DNA of 64,000 nt from Polaromonas sp. (lineage in GTDB: Bacteria > Pseudomonadota > Gammaproteobacteria > Burkholderiales > Burkholderiaceae_C). This document shows positions 21,305 to 30,894 of this stretch, one piece after another (position 1 is the stretch's first letter; the number at the start of each line of letters is the position of its first letter). The DNA is taken from positions 62,001-126,000 of the forward strand of contig NZ_JAAFGZ010000004.1 in assembly GCF_010365105.1 (NCBI RefSeq), written 5' to 3'. The notes under the pieces are model-generated. The model saw nothing but the letters and a program-made list of their open reading frames with translations, had not been told where the DNA came from and did no database searches. Made by a program: the position numbers and the translations under genes.

Positions 21305-21718
21305 TTATTTCGTGGGGATTTGAGCTGCACCCGAAGCGGGCACCACTGGTGCAGCGGGAATCACCACATTGGCAGAAGCCGGTGCGGCAGTGCCAGGAAT
21401 CTGGGCAGCGCCCGAAGCCGGAAGGGCGGGCGCCGTGATGGCTGCACCTTCCAGAACGCTTGAGCCGGTGCGGGGTTGCTGCGCATTCCCAAAATAGGCC
21501 AGCATCAGGGTGCAGGTAAAAAACAGCGCCGCCAGGATGCCGGTCGTGCGCGACAGGAAATTGGCGCTTCCACTGGCGCCGAACAGGCTACCGGAGCCGC
21601 CGCTGCCAAACGCTGCACCCATGTCGGCACCCTTGCCATGCTGAACCAGGATCAGGCCCACCATACCCAGCGCCGAAAGCATCTGCACGGCCAGCACAGC
21701 CGTCAATAAAATATTCAT
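21305..21718 (-). CDS. secG: Protein translocase subunit SecG
   Basis: The 137-residue SecG has two membrane helices (about residues 1-24 and 53-74) joined by a glycine-rich cytoplasmic loop with HGKGADMGAAFGSGGSGSLFG. The C-terminal tail of about 60 residues is rich in Ala, Pro and Val with two similar PASGAAQIP repeats; such tails are common and variable in betaproteobacteria. SecG assists SecYE in export. The start has a good GGAGT upstream. It follows tpiA by 33 bases. Confidence 0.93.
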   Translation of the reverse strand: MNILLTAVLAVQMLSALGMVGLILVQHGKGADMGAAFGSGGSGSLFGASGSANFLSRTTGILAALFFTCTLMLAYFGNAQQPRTGSSVLEGAAITAPALPASGAAQIPGTAAPASANVVIPAAPVVPASGAAQIPTK

Positions 21719-21751
21719 GATTACTCCTAATTTAGTAGCGAACTTTGCCGG

Positions 21752-22510
21752 TCAGACGGGCGCAGAAGCAATAATTTTCAAAAAATCCGGGGCATTGAGC
21801 GAAGCACCGCCGATCAGGCCGCCATCGATGTCCGGCTGGGCCAGCAAAGTCGCAGCATTGGCAGCGTTCATGCTGCCGCCATACAGTATCTTGATACGTG
21901 CCGACTGATCGGTTGCAGCTTTCAGCTGGGCCCTGAGCACCGCGTGTACGGCCTGGGCTTCTTCCGGTGAAGCCGTCTTGCCAGTGCCAATGGCCCAGAC
22001 AGGCTCATAAGCCACCACCACTTCGCTGATGCAGTGCCCGTTGGCATGGATCACCGCCGCCAGTTGGCGCTTGACGACTTCTTCGGTCCGACCGGCTTCA
22101 CGCTCGGCCAGCGTTTCACCGACGCAAACGATGGGCGTCACACCAACTGCCAGCGCGGCCCTGGCCTTTTCAGCCACGAGCGCATCGGTTTCGGTATGAT
22201 ACTGGCGCCGCTCTGAATGGCCTACGATGGCATAGCGGCATCCCAGTTCCTTTAGCATGGCCGCACTGACCTCGCCGGTGTATGCGCCCGAACCTTGGGC
22301 AGACACATCCTGCGCGCCTACATCCAAAGCCGACAGGGCCGGATATTTCGATTTCAGGGATTGAACCTGCATCAAATAGGGGCTGGGGACGCACACGGCC
22401 ACTTCGCAGGCCTGGCCTTGGGCTAGCCCTGCGGCAAGGGCCGCCAGCAGTTCTTCATTGGCAGCCAGGCTGCCGTTCATTTTCCAGTTTCCTGCAATCA
22501 GCTTTTTCAT
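21752..22510 (-). CDS. tpiA: Triosephosphate isomerase
   Basis: The 252-residue TIM-barrel enzyme interconverts dihydroxyacetone phosphate and glyceraldehyde 3-phosphate in glycolysis. It shows the N-terminal GNWKMNG lysine, the catalytic histidine in GHSERRQY, the catalytic glutamate in VVAYEPVWAIGTGKTA and the phosphate loop GGSMNAANA. It is 26 bases behind the quinone oxidoreductase gene in the same direction. Confidence 0.97.
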   Translation of the reverse strand: MKKLIAGNWKMNGSLAANEELLAALAAGLAQGQACEVAVCVPSPYLMQVQSLKSKYPALSALDVGAQDVSAQGSGAYTGEVSAAMLKELGCRYAIVGHSERRQYHTETDALVAEKARAALAVGVTPIVCVGETLAEREAGRTEEVVKRQLAAVIHANGHCISEVVVAYEPVWAIGTGKTASPEEAQAVHAVLRAQLKAATDQSARIKILYGGSMNAANAATLLAQPDIDGGLIGGASLNAPDFLKIIASAPV

Positions 22511-22536
22511 AGGGTTCTTTGAATATTGCCTGCGGC

Positions 22537-23523
22537 TTACCAGGTCAGGACGATCTTGCCGATGTGCCCATTCGATTCCATCAGGGTATGCGCCCGGGAA
22601 GCGTCGGCTGCGGCAAAGATGCTATAGATCACGGGCTTGATCGTCCCGCTGGCGATCAACGGCCAGACTTTTTCCTTCAGCGCTGCAGCAATGGCCGTCT
22701 TGAATTCCAGCGAACGCGGTCGCAGGGTCGATCCGGTGAGGGTCAGCCGCCTGCGCAGCACCAGACCCGCATTGAACTCGGCCTTGACCCCGCCCTGCAC
22801 GGCAATGATGACGAGCCGGCCGTCTTCAGCCAGGCACTCGACTTCACGCGCGACATAGCTGCCGCCGACCATATCAAGGATCACACTGACGCCCTGCCCC
22901 TTGGTCAGCGTCTTGACCTGCTCGACAAAGTCACTGGTTTTGTAGTTGATCGCATGGTCGGCACCGAGTGCCACGCAGGCTGCGCACTTTTCGTCAGTGC
23001 CCGCTGTCACCAGCACCGTGGCGCCCATGGCTTTGGCGATCTGGACAGCTGTCACGCCGATGCCGCTGGAGCCGCCCTGCACCAGCAGGGTTTCGCCTTT
23101 TTGCAGACGCGCGCGTTCGAAGACATTGCTCCACACGGTGAAGAATGTCTCAGGCAGCGAAGCCGCCTCGATGTCGCTCAGCCCCTCGGGCACCGGCAGG
23201 CATTGCCCGACAGGCGCCACGCACAATTCGGCATAGCCGCCGCCCGCCACCAACGCACACACACGATCGCCGATTTTCAGATGCGCCGCCGACATGGCCG
23301 CCGCATCGCCGCCGACGATCTCTCCGGCGACTTCGAGCCCGGGAATGTCGGACGCGCCCGGCGGCACGGGATAGTTCCCTGTACGTTGCAGCACGTCCGG
23401 GCGGTTGATGCCACTGGCTCGCACGCGGATCAGGACTTCGCCGGCAGCCGGCACAGGGTCTGGACGCGTGCCGGCTTGCAGCACATCGGGTGCGCCAAAT
23501 GAAGTGATTTCAATGACTCTCAT
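22537..23523 (-). CDS. NAD(P)H quinone oxidoreductase, PIG3/zeta-crystallin type MDR
   Basis: The 328-residue medium-chain dehydrogenase/reductase has a GroES-like N-terminal half (RVRASGINRPDVLQRTGNYP) and a Rossmann domain with LVQGGSSGIGVTAVQIAKAMG. It lacks the structural-zinc cysteine cluster of alcohol dehydrogenases, as expected for quinone reductases. PIG3-type enzymes reduce quinones with NADPH. Lying between pnp and tpiA, it is probably cotranscribed. The physiological substrate is not known. Confidence 0.9.
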   Translation of the reverse strand: MRVIEITSFGAPDVLQAGTRPDPVPAAGEVLIRVRASGINRPDVLQRTGNYPVPPGASDIPGLEVAGEIVGGDAAAMSAAHLKIGDRVCALVAGGGYAELCVAPVGQCLPVPEGLSDIEAASLPETFFTVWSNVFERARLQKGETLLVQGGSSGIGVTAVQIAKAMGATVLVTAGTDEKCAACVALGADHAINYKTSDFVEQVKTLTKGQGVSVILDMVGGSYVAREVECLAEDGRLVIIAVQGGVKAEFNAGLVLRRRLTLTGSTLRPRSLEFKTAIAAALKEKVWPLIASGTIKPVIYSIFAAADASRAHTLMESNGHIGKIVLTW

Positions 23524-23601
23524 GGTATTTCTCGGTCATTTGTGCTGCCAGCGCTTACTGCGTAGGCGCTAGAAGCTACAAAATCTATAGCAAATAAAGG
23601 A

Positions 23602-25710
23602 TCAACCCTGCTGGGCAGGACGGTCCAGCAACGCCTTCATCGACAGCTTGACGCGGCCTTTTTCGTCGGTTTCCAGAACCTTGACCTTGATGATCTGGCC
23701 TTCTTTCAGGTAGTCGGTGACCTTCTCGACGCGCTCGTGGGCAATCTGGCTGATGTGCAACAGGCCGTCCTTGCCGGGCATCAGGTTGACCAATGCACCG
23801 AAATCCAGAATCTTGGTGATGGCGCCTTCATAGACCTTGCCGATTTCGACTTCGGCGGTGATCTCGGCGATGCGGCGCTTGGCTTCATCGGCCTTGGCGC
23901 TGTCGTTCGAGGCGATGGTGATGGTGCCGTCTTCCTCGATGTTGATCTGCGTGCCGGTTTCCTCGGTCAGCGCACGGATCACGGCGCCGCCCTTGCCGAT
24001 CACGTCACGGATCTTTTCGGGATTGATTTTCATCACGTACAGGCGCGGCGCGAAGTCGGACACTTCGGCATTCGCCTGGCCCATGGCTTCCTGCATCTTG
24101 CCCAGAATGTGCATGCGGGCTTCCTTGGCCTGGGCCAAAGCGACCTGCATGATTTCCTTGGTGATGCCCTGGATCTTGATGTCCATCTGCAGCGCGGTGA
24201 TGCCGAACGTGGTGCCGGCCACCTTGAAGTCCATGTCGCCCAGGTGATCTTCGTCACCCAGGATGTCGGTCAGCACGGCAAAGCGGTTGTCTTCCTTGAT
24301 CAGGCCCATGGCGATACCGGCCACGTGGGCCTTCATGGGAACGCCGGCATCCATCAGCGACAGGCAGCCGCCGCAGACCGACGCCATCGACGACGAGCCG
24401 TTGGACTCGGTGATCTCGCTTACAACGCGCATGGTGTACGGAAATTCTTCCTTGCTCGGCAGCACGGCGATCAGTGCACGCTTGGCCAGACGGCCGTGGC
24501 CGATTTCGCGGCGTTTCGGGCTGCCCACACGGCCGGTTTCGCCGGTGGCGAATGGAGGCATGTTGTAGTGCAGCATGAAGCGGTCTTCGTAGTCACCGGA
24601 CAGCGCATCAATGCGCTGCGCATCACGCTCGGTGCCCAGCGTGGTCACGACCAGCGCCTGGGTTTCGCCGCGCGTGAACAAAGCGGAACCGTGAGTGCGC
24701 GGCAGCACGCTGTTGCGGATTTCAATCGGGCGCACGGTGCGCGTGTCGCGCCCGTCAATGCGCGGGTCGCCGGCCAGGATCTGGCTGCGGACGATCCTGG
24801 CTTCGATGTCGAACAGCATGCCTTCAACGGCTACGCCGTCGAATTCGACGCCTTCGGCCTTCAGGCCCATCTTGGTCCAGGTGGTCACTTCACGCGTGGC
24901 GTGGGTGCGAGCCTGCTTGTTGCGGATCTGGTAGGCAGCGCGCAGCTTTTCCTCGGCCAGTGCGCCGACCTTGGCAATCAGCACGTCATCCTTGGCGGGC
25001 GCCTGCCAGTCCCAGACCGGCTTGCCGGCGTCGCGCACCAGTTCGTGGATCGCGTTGATGGCGATGTTGCCCTGCTCGTGGCCGAACACGATGGCGGCCA
25101 GCATGATTTCTTCGGACAATTGCTTGGCCTCGGACTCGACCATCAGCACGGCGGCCTCGGTACCGGCCACGACCAAGTCCATCGTCGAATCCTTCAGCTG
25201 GGTCTTGCCGGGGTTCAGCACGAATTCGCTGCCGATGTAGGCGACGCGGGCGGCGCCGATCGGGCCGTTGAACGGAATGCCGGAAATCGCCAGCGCGGCG
25301 CTTGAAGCGATCAGCGCGGGAATGTCACCTTCAACTTCGGGGTTGAGCGACAGCACATGGATCACGACCTGCACTTCGTTGAAGAAGCCTTCAGGGAACA
25401 ATGGGCGAATCGGGCGGTCGATCAGGCGCGAGGTCAGCGTTTCGAATTCGCTCGGGCGGCCTTCGCGCTTGAAAAAGCTGCCCGGAATGCGGCCGGCGGC
25501 ATAGGTCTTTTCCAAGTAGTCAACGGTCAACGGGAAAAAATCCTGGCCGGGCTTGGCATCCTTCTTGGCGACCACGGTGGCCAGAACGACGGTGCCGTCC
25601 ATGTCCAGCAGCACGGCGCCGCCGGACTGGCGCGCCATTTCGCCGGTTTCCATCGTGACCTTGTGCTGGCCCCATTGGAATGATTTGGTGACTTTATTGA
25701 ACATGCTCAT
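23602..25710 (-). CDS. pnp: Polyribonucleotide nucleotidyltransferase (PNPase)
   Basis: The 702-residue enzyme is a 3'-5' phosphorolytic exoribonuclease and part of the RNA degradosome in many bacteria. The two RNase PH domains occupy about residues 10-230 and 310-550, with the catalytic core motif in [14 protein letters not shown] domain follows with [15 protein letters not shown], then an S1 domain ([20 protein letters not shown]). The leader contains a long hairpin of the kind used for PNPase self-regulation. It follows rpsO, the usual arrangement. Confidence 0.97.
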   Translation of the reverse strand: MSMFNKVTKSFQWGQHKVTMETGEMARQSGGAVLLDMDGTVVLATVVAKKDAKPGQDFFPLTVDYLEKTYAAGRIPGSFFKREGRPSEFETLTSRLIDRPIRPLFPEGFFNEVQVVIHVLSLNPEVEGDIPALIASSAALAISGIPFNGPIGAARVAYIGSEFVLNPGKTQLKDSTMDLVVAGTEAAVLMVESEAKQLSEEIMLAAIVFGHEQGNIAINAIHELVRDAGKPVWDWQAPAKDDVLIAKVGALAEEKLRAAYQIRNKQARTHATREVTTWTKMGLKAEGVEFDGVAVEGMLFDIEARIVRSQILAGDPRIDGRDTRTVRPIEIRNSVLPRTHGSALFTRGETQALVVTTLGTERDAQRIDALSGDYEDRFMLHYNMPPFATGETGRVGSPKRREIGHGRLAKRALIAVLPSKEEFPYTMRVVSEITESNGSSSMASVCGGCLSLMDAGVPMKAHVAGIAMGLIKEDNRFAVLTDILGDEDHLGDMDFKVAGTTFGITALQMDIKIQGITKEIMQVALAQAKEARMHILGKMQEAMGQANAEVSDFAPRLYVMKINPEKIRDVIGKGGAVIRALTEETGTQINIEEDGTITIASNDSAKADEAKRRIAEITAEVEIGKVYEGAITKILDFGALVNLMPGKDGLLHISQIAHERVEKVTDYLKEGQIIKVKVLETDEKGRVKLSMKALLDRPAQQG

Positions 25711-25784
25711 GTTTTTTCTCGGTTTTTTGAAGGCACATCAGGCAGTGCCAAAAGCCCGGAGTCATGGCTGGCTGAACACGATGC

Positions 25785-25840
25785 CATTCCATAAAACGCC
25801 TGAAAGCCGCAACTTTTCAGGGCCGGAGTTTTATGGAATG
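25785..25840 (-). promoter_or_regulatory. Long stem-loop in pnp leader (probable RNase III/PNPase autoregulation site)
   Basis: CATTCCATAAAAC (25785-25797) pairs perfectly over 13 bases with GTTTTATGGAATG (25828-25840), and CCTGAAA (25799-25805) pairs with TTTCAGG (25815-25821) inside. It sits between rpsO and pnp, about 75 bases before the pnp start. In E. coli a leader hairpin here is cut by RNase III and then attacked by PNPase; the same role is inferred. Confidence 0.65.
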
Positions 25841-25933
25841 ACACAGCGCGTGCTCACTGGACCTTGCTCCGAAGTCATCAGGTACGCCAGGGAGGCGCGC
25901 CTGAAGTTGAATACGTTTTTTGCAGTTTTTAAG

Positions 25934-25968
25934 TGCAAAACGCCTGAGCTAGTGAACTAACTCAGGCG
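25934..25968 (-). terminator. Intrinsic terminator after rpsO
   Basis: On the minus strand CGCCTGAGTTAG and CTAGCTCAGGCG (25941-25968) form a stem closed by a 4-base loop, followed by TTTTGC. It lies 20 bases after the rpsO stop and probably ends part of the rpsO transcript before pnp. Confidence 0.7.
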
Positions 25969-25988
25969 CTTTTCGATGGGTTTACCGA

Positions 25989-26255
25989 TTATTTACGCAG
26001 GCCAAGCTTGGCGATCAGCGCAACATAGCGGGCTGCATCTTTGGACTTCAGGTAGTCCAGCAGCTTGCGGCGACGGCTCACCATGCGCAGCAGGCCGCGG
26101 CGACCGTGGTGGTCCTTGGCGTGGGTCTTGAAGTGAGGCATCAATTCGTTGATGCGGCCGGTCAGCAGGCCGACCTGAACTTCAGGACTGCCGGTGTCCG
26201 TGGCGGAACGGGCGTTGTCCTTGACAATTTCGGCCTTGATTGATTTTGCGATCAT
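25989..26255 (-). CDS. rpsO: 30S ribosomal protein S15
   Basis: The 88-residue protein has the S15 signature: [30 protein letters not shown] with the following [20 protein letters not shown]. It binds 16S rRNA in the platform of the small subunit. It is upstream of pnp as in most proteobacteria. The 140 bases upstream (26256-26395) presumably hold its promoter and leader; I see no definite motif there. Confidence 0.98.
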   Translation of the reverse strand: MIAKSIKAEIVKDNARSATDTGSPEVQVGLLTGRINELMPHFKTHAKDHHGRRGLLRMVSRRRKLLDYLKSKDAARYVALIAKLGLRK

Positions 26256-26395
26256 GGGTTTTCCTCTTGCAACAGAGTTGCGACTGGCGAGCGAAGCAGT
26301 TTTCCCACAATTGGGAGGTGACCGATTTCGTCGTGATTTCCGGCCTCAGGCAGCAGGCTTGTTCAAGCTTGCCGTCCATGGCGCGGAACTGCGGA

Positions 26396-27583
26396 TTATA
26401 GCGTAAGCCAGCGCTGCAACCGCTCAACGCCCTGCTCCAGCCGGGACAGGTCGCGGCTGGCAAAACACCAGCGCAACCAGCCCTGCGCCTCGGGTGCGGG
26501 GTTGACCATGAAGGCATTGCCCGGCGCCAAGCCCAGTCCGGCCTCGACCACCAGGCGCTTGGCGGTTTCCAGCGAGTCGCCGAATCGGTCCTGGTCGGAC
26601 AGCCTGAAAAAAGCGTACATGCCGCCCCTGGCCGGCGCCACTTCCACGCCGGGCAGCGCCTGCAGCAGCGGCACCAAAGTGTCGCGGCAGGTCTTGAGGT
26701 GCGCCACCAGTTGCGGCGTGACGTCGTTTGTTCCCTGCAGCGCGACCAGTCCGGCGCGCTGGATGAACACCGGCGCGCAGGAGGTGTTGAACTCGACCAG
26801 CTTGCCCATGTGAGGCGTCATTGACACGGGCATCACCAGCCAGCCCAGGCGCCAGCCGGTCATCAGGAAGCTCTTGGAAAAGCTGTGCGCCACCACCAGC
26901 CGGTCTTCGGGCGCGGCAATGTCCAGGAAACTGGGCGCGCAGCCATTGGGCGTGGGCTCGAAGTACAGGCGCTCATAGACCTCGTCGGCCAGGATCCAGG
27001 TGCCGGTCTGGCGGCAATGCGCCAGGATCATTTCCTGCTCGGCGCGGCTCAGGGTCCAGCCGGTCGGGTTGTTCGGTGCATTGACGATCAGCAGTTTGGT
27101 GGCCGGCGTGATGGCTGCGAGCAGTTCCGCCATGTCGAGCTGCCATTCGCCCGCCACCGGCTTGAGGCTGACGCAGTGCAACCGGGCACCCATGATCAGC
27201 GGCTGTGCGGTCAGGTTGGGCCAGACCGGCGTCACCGCCACCACTTCGTCGCCGGCATCGACCAGCGCCTGCACGGCGAGCATCAGCGCATTGACGCCGC
27301 CCGAGGTCACGGCGATGCGGCCGGCGCCAATCGGCGCGGCGCCCGGGCAACGCAGGCCGGTGGAATATGCGGCAATGGCGTCGCGCAATTCCGGCAATCC
27401 GAGGTTGTGCGCATAAAACGTTTCGCCCAACTGCAGCGAGGCAATGGCGGCGTCGCGGATAAAGGCCGGCGTGGCCTCGTCGCTCTCGCCAAACCAGAAC
27501 TTCAACACATCGCTGCGGCCCATGCCCGCATTGGCAACCTGGCGGATCATGGATTCTTCAAGATTCAGAACTGCTTTTCTCAT
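26396..27583 (-). CDS. PLP-dependent class I/II aminotransferase
   Basis: The 395-residue fold-type I aminotransferase has the PLP-lysine motif SFSKSFLMTGWRLGW, the NAPNNPTG motif with the asparagine that binds PLP, ADEVYERLYF with the aspartate and tyrosine, and the substrate-carboxylate arginine near GWLRWCFA. Family members transaminate aspartate, aromatic or branched amino acids; nothing here decides which. The gene is followed by an orphan branched-chain-type periplasmic binding protein in the opposite order (the binding protein lies upstream on the same strand, 41 bases away), so the two may form an operon. Confidence 0.9.
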   Translation of the reverse strand: MRKAVLNLEESMIRQVANAGMGRSDVLKFWFGESDEATPAFIRDAAIASLQLGETFYAHNLGLPELRDAIAAYSTGLRCPGAAPIGAGRIAVTSGGVNALMLAVQALVDAGDEVVAVTPVWPNLTAQPLIMGARLHCVSLKPVAGEWQLDMAELLAAITPATKLLIVNAPNNPTGWTLSRAEQEMILAHCRQTGTWILADEVYERLYFEPTPNGCAPSFLDIAAPEDRLVVAHSFSKSFLMTGWRLGWLVMPVSMTPHMGKLVEFNTSCAPVFIQRAGLVALQGTNDVTPQLVAHLKTCRDTLVPLLQALPGVEVAPARGGMYAFFRLSDQDRFGDSLETAKRLVVEAGLGLAPGNAFMVNPAPEAQGWLRWCFASRDLSRLEQGVERLQRWLTL

Positions 27584-27624
27584 GCGCGCCTTTTAAAGGT
27601 TTTCAAATGATCTGGTGAGGAAAT

Positions 27625-28890
27625 TCAGGGGCGAATCATCTGGCAACTGGTCGGCTGCTCGGCGCGTTGCGCCGAAATCGCCTTGATGACGCGAAAGCCG
27701 TAGCCTGATCCTTCGACATCGAACTTCGCGCCCGGCGCGCCTTGCTTGTCCATGATCGCCACCGCCAGCGGCTGCTGGAACTGGTGATCGGCAGCGCGCA
27801 TCGACCCCTTGAAGCCGGAGAAATTCACCGTTGCCTTTTCCATCTGTGCAGCCACCGCAGCCGCTTCGCTGCTGCCGGCTTTCTCCAGGCTTTGGGCCAG
27901 CGTTTCCACCATCAGCTGCATGCGCATGTGGACATAGTCGTCCTGCGGACGTGGAAAGCGCTGGCGAAACGACTGGTAGAAATTCTCCGATGCCGCGCCC
28001 GGGGTGTTGGGAAACCAGTCGGCCACGGCGATCACCTTGCCAACGCCGGCATCGCCCAGCGCAGCAGGAACGCCCAGCGCATTGCCGTAGAAAGTGTAGA
28101 ACTTGCCTTCGTAACCCACTTCCTTCGCTGCCTTGATGAGCAGCGTCAGGTCGTTGCCCCAGTTGCCGGTGAGCACCGCTTGCGCGCCGCTGGACTTGAT
28201 CTTGACCGCATAGGGAATGAAATCCTTGACGCGGCCAATCGGATGCAGCTCGTCGCCGACGATCTGGACATCGGGCCGCTGCGCGGCAATCTGCTTGCGC
28301 CCCTCGCGCAGCACGGCCTGGCCGAAACTGTAGTCCTGGCCTATCAGGTACACCTTCTTGACGGCCTTGTCGTCCTTGAACACGTCCATCAGCGCGGCCA
28401 TGCGCATGTCGGCATGGGCGTCGAAACGGAAATGCCAGTAGCTGCATTTCTCGTTCGTCAAAATGGGATCGACCGCCGAATAGTTCAGGAACAGCACCCG
28501 CTTGCCGGGCTCGCGTTCGTTGTGCTTGTTGATGGCGTCGATCAGCGCCGCCGCTACCGACGATGAATTGCCCTGCGCAATCACGGTCACGCCGTCGTCA
28601 ATCGCCGAACGCAGGGCAGCCAGCGCTTCCTCGTTCTGGCCTTTGTTGTCATAGCGCTCAATGACCAGAGGGTGCGGGCCGTCAGCCAGCTTGACGCCGC
28701 CGCGCGCATTGACGCGTTCGGTGGCCCAGACCAGGTTGCGGAACACGGCCTCTCCGGTATTGGCAAAGGCGCCGGACAGGCTTTCGATCAGCGCGATGCG
28801 CACCGGCGGCTGGGAAACGGGCTGCGCCTGGGCCAGCAATGAAAGGCCCAGACACAAGGCGGCGGCGTTAAGTTTGAAAAAAATTCGCAT
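27625..28890 (-). CDS. Periplasmic ligand-binding protein, branched-chain amino acid ABC type (orphan)
   Basis: The 421-residue protein has a signal peptide (MRIFFKLNAAALCLGLSLLAQAQ, cleaved after about residue 23), followed by a type I periplasmic-binding fold: PVRIALIESLSGAFANTGEA, then NSSSVAAALIDAIN and KVYLIGQDYSFGQAVL. It resembles LivK/urea/amide-binding proteins. I chose ATG 28890 so that the signal peptide begins the protein; the frame extends 40 residues upstream without one. No permease or ATPase of this family is nearby. The ligand is unknown. Confidence 0.87.
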   Translation of the reverse strand: MRIFFKLNAAALCLGLSLLAQAQPVSQPPVRIALIESLSGAFANTGEAVFRNLVWATERVNARGGVKLADGPHPLVIERYDNKGQNEEALAALRSAIDDGVTVIAQGNSSSVAAALIDAINKHNEREPGKRVLFLNYSAVDPILTNEKCSYWHFRFDAHADMRMAALMDVFKDDKAVKKVYLIGQDYSFGQAVLREGRKQIAAQRPDVQIVGDELHPIGRVKDFIPYAVKIKSSGAQAVLTGNWGNDLTLLIKAAKEVGYEGKFYTFYGNALGVPAALGDAGVGKVIAVADWFPNTPGAASENFYQSFRQRFPRPQDDYVHMRMQLMVETLAQSLEKAGSSEAAAVAAQMEKATVNFSGFKGSMRAADHQFQQPLAVAIMDKQGAPGAKFDVEGSGYGFRVIKAISAQRAEQPTSCQMIRP

Positions 28891-28972
28891 AAAAAAGAGA
28901 AAATCCTGTGTTGTTAGCTTCTGAATCCGGCGCCAGCCGGACGCGGTCAAGCCCGGCGAAATGATCAGGCGT

Positions 28973-30046
28973 TCAGCCTGCCAGAACGGGGGCGGGCTGG
29001 ATATCGGCAAGATTCCAGCGCGGCTTCACGTCAAAGGTGTAGCTGCCCTGCAGCCTTTGCAAATCGCCCAGTCCGGCCTGCAATCGCATGCCGGCAGCCA
29101 TGGCGATCATCGCGCCGTTGTCAGTGCAGAACTCCAGCTCGGGGTAATGCACGCGAATGCCGCGCTGCCGGCAGGCGGCATTCAACTGGCTGCGCAGCAA
29201 GGCGTTAGCGCCGACGCCGCCGGCCACCACCAGCCGTTTGAGGGCAGTTTGCGACAGGGCGGCCAACGTTTTTTTCACCAGCACATCCACAATCGCCGCC
29301 TGGGTGGATGCTGCCAGGTCGGCCTTGCGGCTTTCCAGCTCGGGGCCGAGCTTTTTGGCCTGCGTCAGTACGGCGGTCTTGAGGCCGGAGAATGAAAAGT
29401 CCAGGTTGCCGCTGTGCAGCAGCGGGCGCGGCAATTGGAAGGCCGCGCCATCGCCGCCCAACGCCAGCCGGGCCAGATGCGAACCCCCGGGATACGGCAG
29501 GCCCATCAGCTTGGCCGACTTGTCGAAGGCCTCGCCGGCCGCGTCGTCGATGGTTTCGCCCAGTAATTCATAGCGACCGACCCGGTCCACGCGCATCAGC
29601 TGGGTGTGGCCGCCCGACACCAGCAGCGCGACAAAAGGAAACTCGGGCGGGTCGGCGCTCAGGAAAGGCGACAGCAGGTGCCCTTCCAGGTGGTGCACGC
29701 CCATCGCCGGCTTGCCCAGCGCGGCGGCCAGCGAGCAGGCCACGCCGGCACCGACCAGCAGCGCGCCGGCCAGTCCGGGACCGCGCGTGTAGGCCACCAC
29801 ATCGACATCGGCCAGCGTACGCTGCGCGACCTTCATCGCCTCCTGCGTCAGCGGCAGCACGCGCCGGATGTGGTCGCGGCTGGCCAGTTCGGGCACCACG
29901 CCGCCAAAGGGCTGGTGCATGACGATCTGGCTGTGCAAAGCGTGTGACAGCAAGCGCGGCACGCCGCTGCCGCTGGCATCGACCAGCGCCACACCGGTTT
30001 CATCGCAACTCGACTCGATTCCAAGAACCAGCATTTTTTCAAACAT
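28973..30046 (-). CDS. tsaD: tRNA N6-adenosine threonylcarbamoyltransferase TsaD
   Basis: The 357-residue ASKHA-fold protein transfers the threonylcarbamoyl group from TC-AMP to A37 of ANN-decoding tRNAs, working with TsaB and TsaE. It has the N-terminal [15 protein letters not shown], the metal-binding HxxxH in [10 protein letters not shown] (residues 119 and 123), and VSGGHTQLM. The start may be ATG 30046 (MFEKMLVLG) or ATG 30034 (MLVLG), which is the common N-terminus. It lies 50 bases after the short-chain dehydrogenase gene of the TPP-regulated operon and could be read through from it. Confidence 0.96.
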   Translation of the reverse strand: MFEKMLVLGIESSCDETGVALVDASGSGVPRLLSHALHSQIVMHQPFGGVVPELASRDHIRRVLPLTQEAMKVAQRTLADVDVVAYTRGPGLAGALLVGAGVACSLAAALGKPAMGVHHLEGHLLSPFLSADPPEFPFVALLVSGGHTQLMRVDRVGRYELLGETIDDAAGEAFDKSAKLMGLPYPGGSHLARLALGGDGAAFQLPRPLLHSGNLDFSFSGLKTAVLTQAKKLGPELESRKADLAASTQAAIVDVLVKKTLAALSQTALKRLVVAGGVGANALLRSQLNAACRQRGIRVHYPELEFCTDNGAMIAMAAGMRLQAGLGDLQRLQGSYTFDVKPRWNLADIQPAPVLAG

Positions 30047-30096
30047 GGCGGCTAGTTTAGGTCAAGCGCTTGACGCTGAAGACGTGATTGTCCAGC

Positions 30097-30894
30097 CTAC
30101 TTCATCACCAGTCCGCCATCGACAAACAGCACTTGCCCCGTCATGAAGCGGCTCCAGTCCGAGGCCAGGAACAGCACAGGCCCGGCCACGTCTTCGGGCG
30201 TGGCCACCCGCCGCAGCGGGGTTTGCCCGACGATCATCGCCCTCACCTCTTCAGGCGTGCCCTGGCTGGCCGACGTGGGGTAGACCAGTCCGGGCGCGAC
30301 GCAGTTGACGCGAATACCCAGCGGCCCCAGCTCGACGGCCAGGTTGCGGCTGAAGCCGACCAGCGCGGACTTGGCCGTGGTGTAGTCGTGGTAGGGAATG
30401 GAAGGCCGCTCGACCAGATCGCTCACCATGTTGACGATGCTGCCCCGGGCGCGCTGCCTGAAATGCGGCAGCACGGCCTGGCAGACGTTGTAGGCGGCGT
30501 GAACCGCGCCGTCCAGCTGCGCCTCGTAGTCGCTCCAGGCCAGTTCCCAGAACATCTTTCGCTGGTCCGGGTCGAAGGTGAAGGCCTTGAAGGCGTTGTT
30601 GACCACCACGTCAATGCGGCCGACCTCGTTCAATGCCTGCGCCACCATGGCCTGAACTGCTGCTTCGGAGCAGACATCGGCCTGAATCGCCAGGCCGTCG
30701 CCGCCCACCTCCTGGCAGCGTGCCACCACTGCGTTGGCAGCGGCCTCGTTGCTCAGATAGTTGACGACCACCAGCGCGCCCTCGCGGGCAAAGGCCAGCG
30801 CAATCGCCGCACCTATGCCCCGGCTGCCGCCGGTGACCAAGACCACCTGGCCCTGGAATTTCAGGGCAACTGCACCGTGGGCTGCGGTGCTCAT
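30097..30894 (-). CDS. Short-chain dehydrogenase/reductase, last gene of TPP-riboswitch operon
   Basis: The 265-residue Rossmann protein has the cofactor motif VTGGSRGIGAAIA, NNA at about residue 100 and the catalytic pair in YTTAK within DYTTAKSALVGFSRNL; it looks like a 3-oxoacyl-ACP-reductase-type SDR. Asn after the first strand end (VVVNYLSN) and a basic Arg in SRGIG suggest NADPH, though this is weak. Its ATG overlaps the thiY stop by four bases. In this operon a natural job would be reducing the aldehyde released by the LuxC-like protein to an alcohol. That is inference from context. The usual role in fatty acid synthesis cannot be excluded. Confidence 0.88.
   Translation of the reverse strand: MSTAAHGAVALKFQGQVVLVTGGSRGIGAAIALAFAREGALVVVNYLSNEAAANAVVARCQEVGGDGLAIQADVCSEAAVQAMVAQALNEVGRIDVVVNNAFKAFTFDPDQRKMFWELAWSDYEAQLDGAVHAAYNVCQAVLPHFRQRARGSIVNMVSDLVERPSIPYHDYTTAKSALVGFSRNLAVELGPLGIRVNCVAPGLVYPTSASQGTPEEVRAMIVGQTPLRRVATPEDVAGPVLFLASDWSRFMTGQVLFVDGGLVMK

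Noticed and set aside
23737-25305. 522-codon plus-strand open frame opposite pnp
   Set aside because: It is the antisense shadow of a highly conserved gene in GC-rich DNA; no domain or ribosome binding site is visible.
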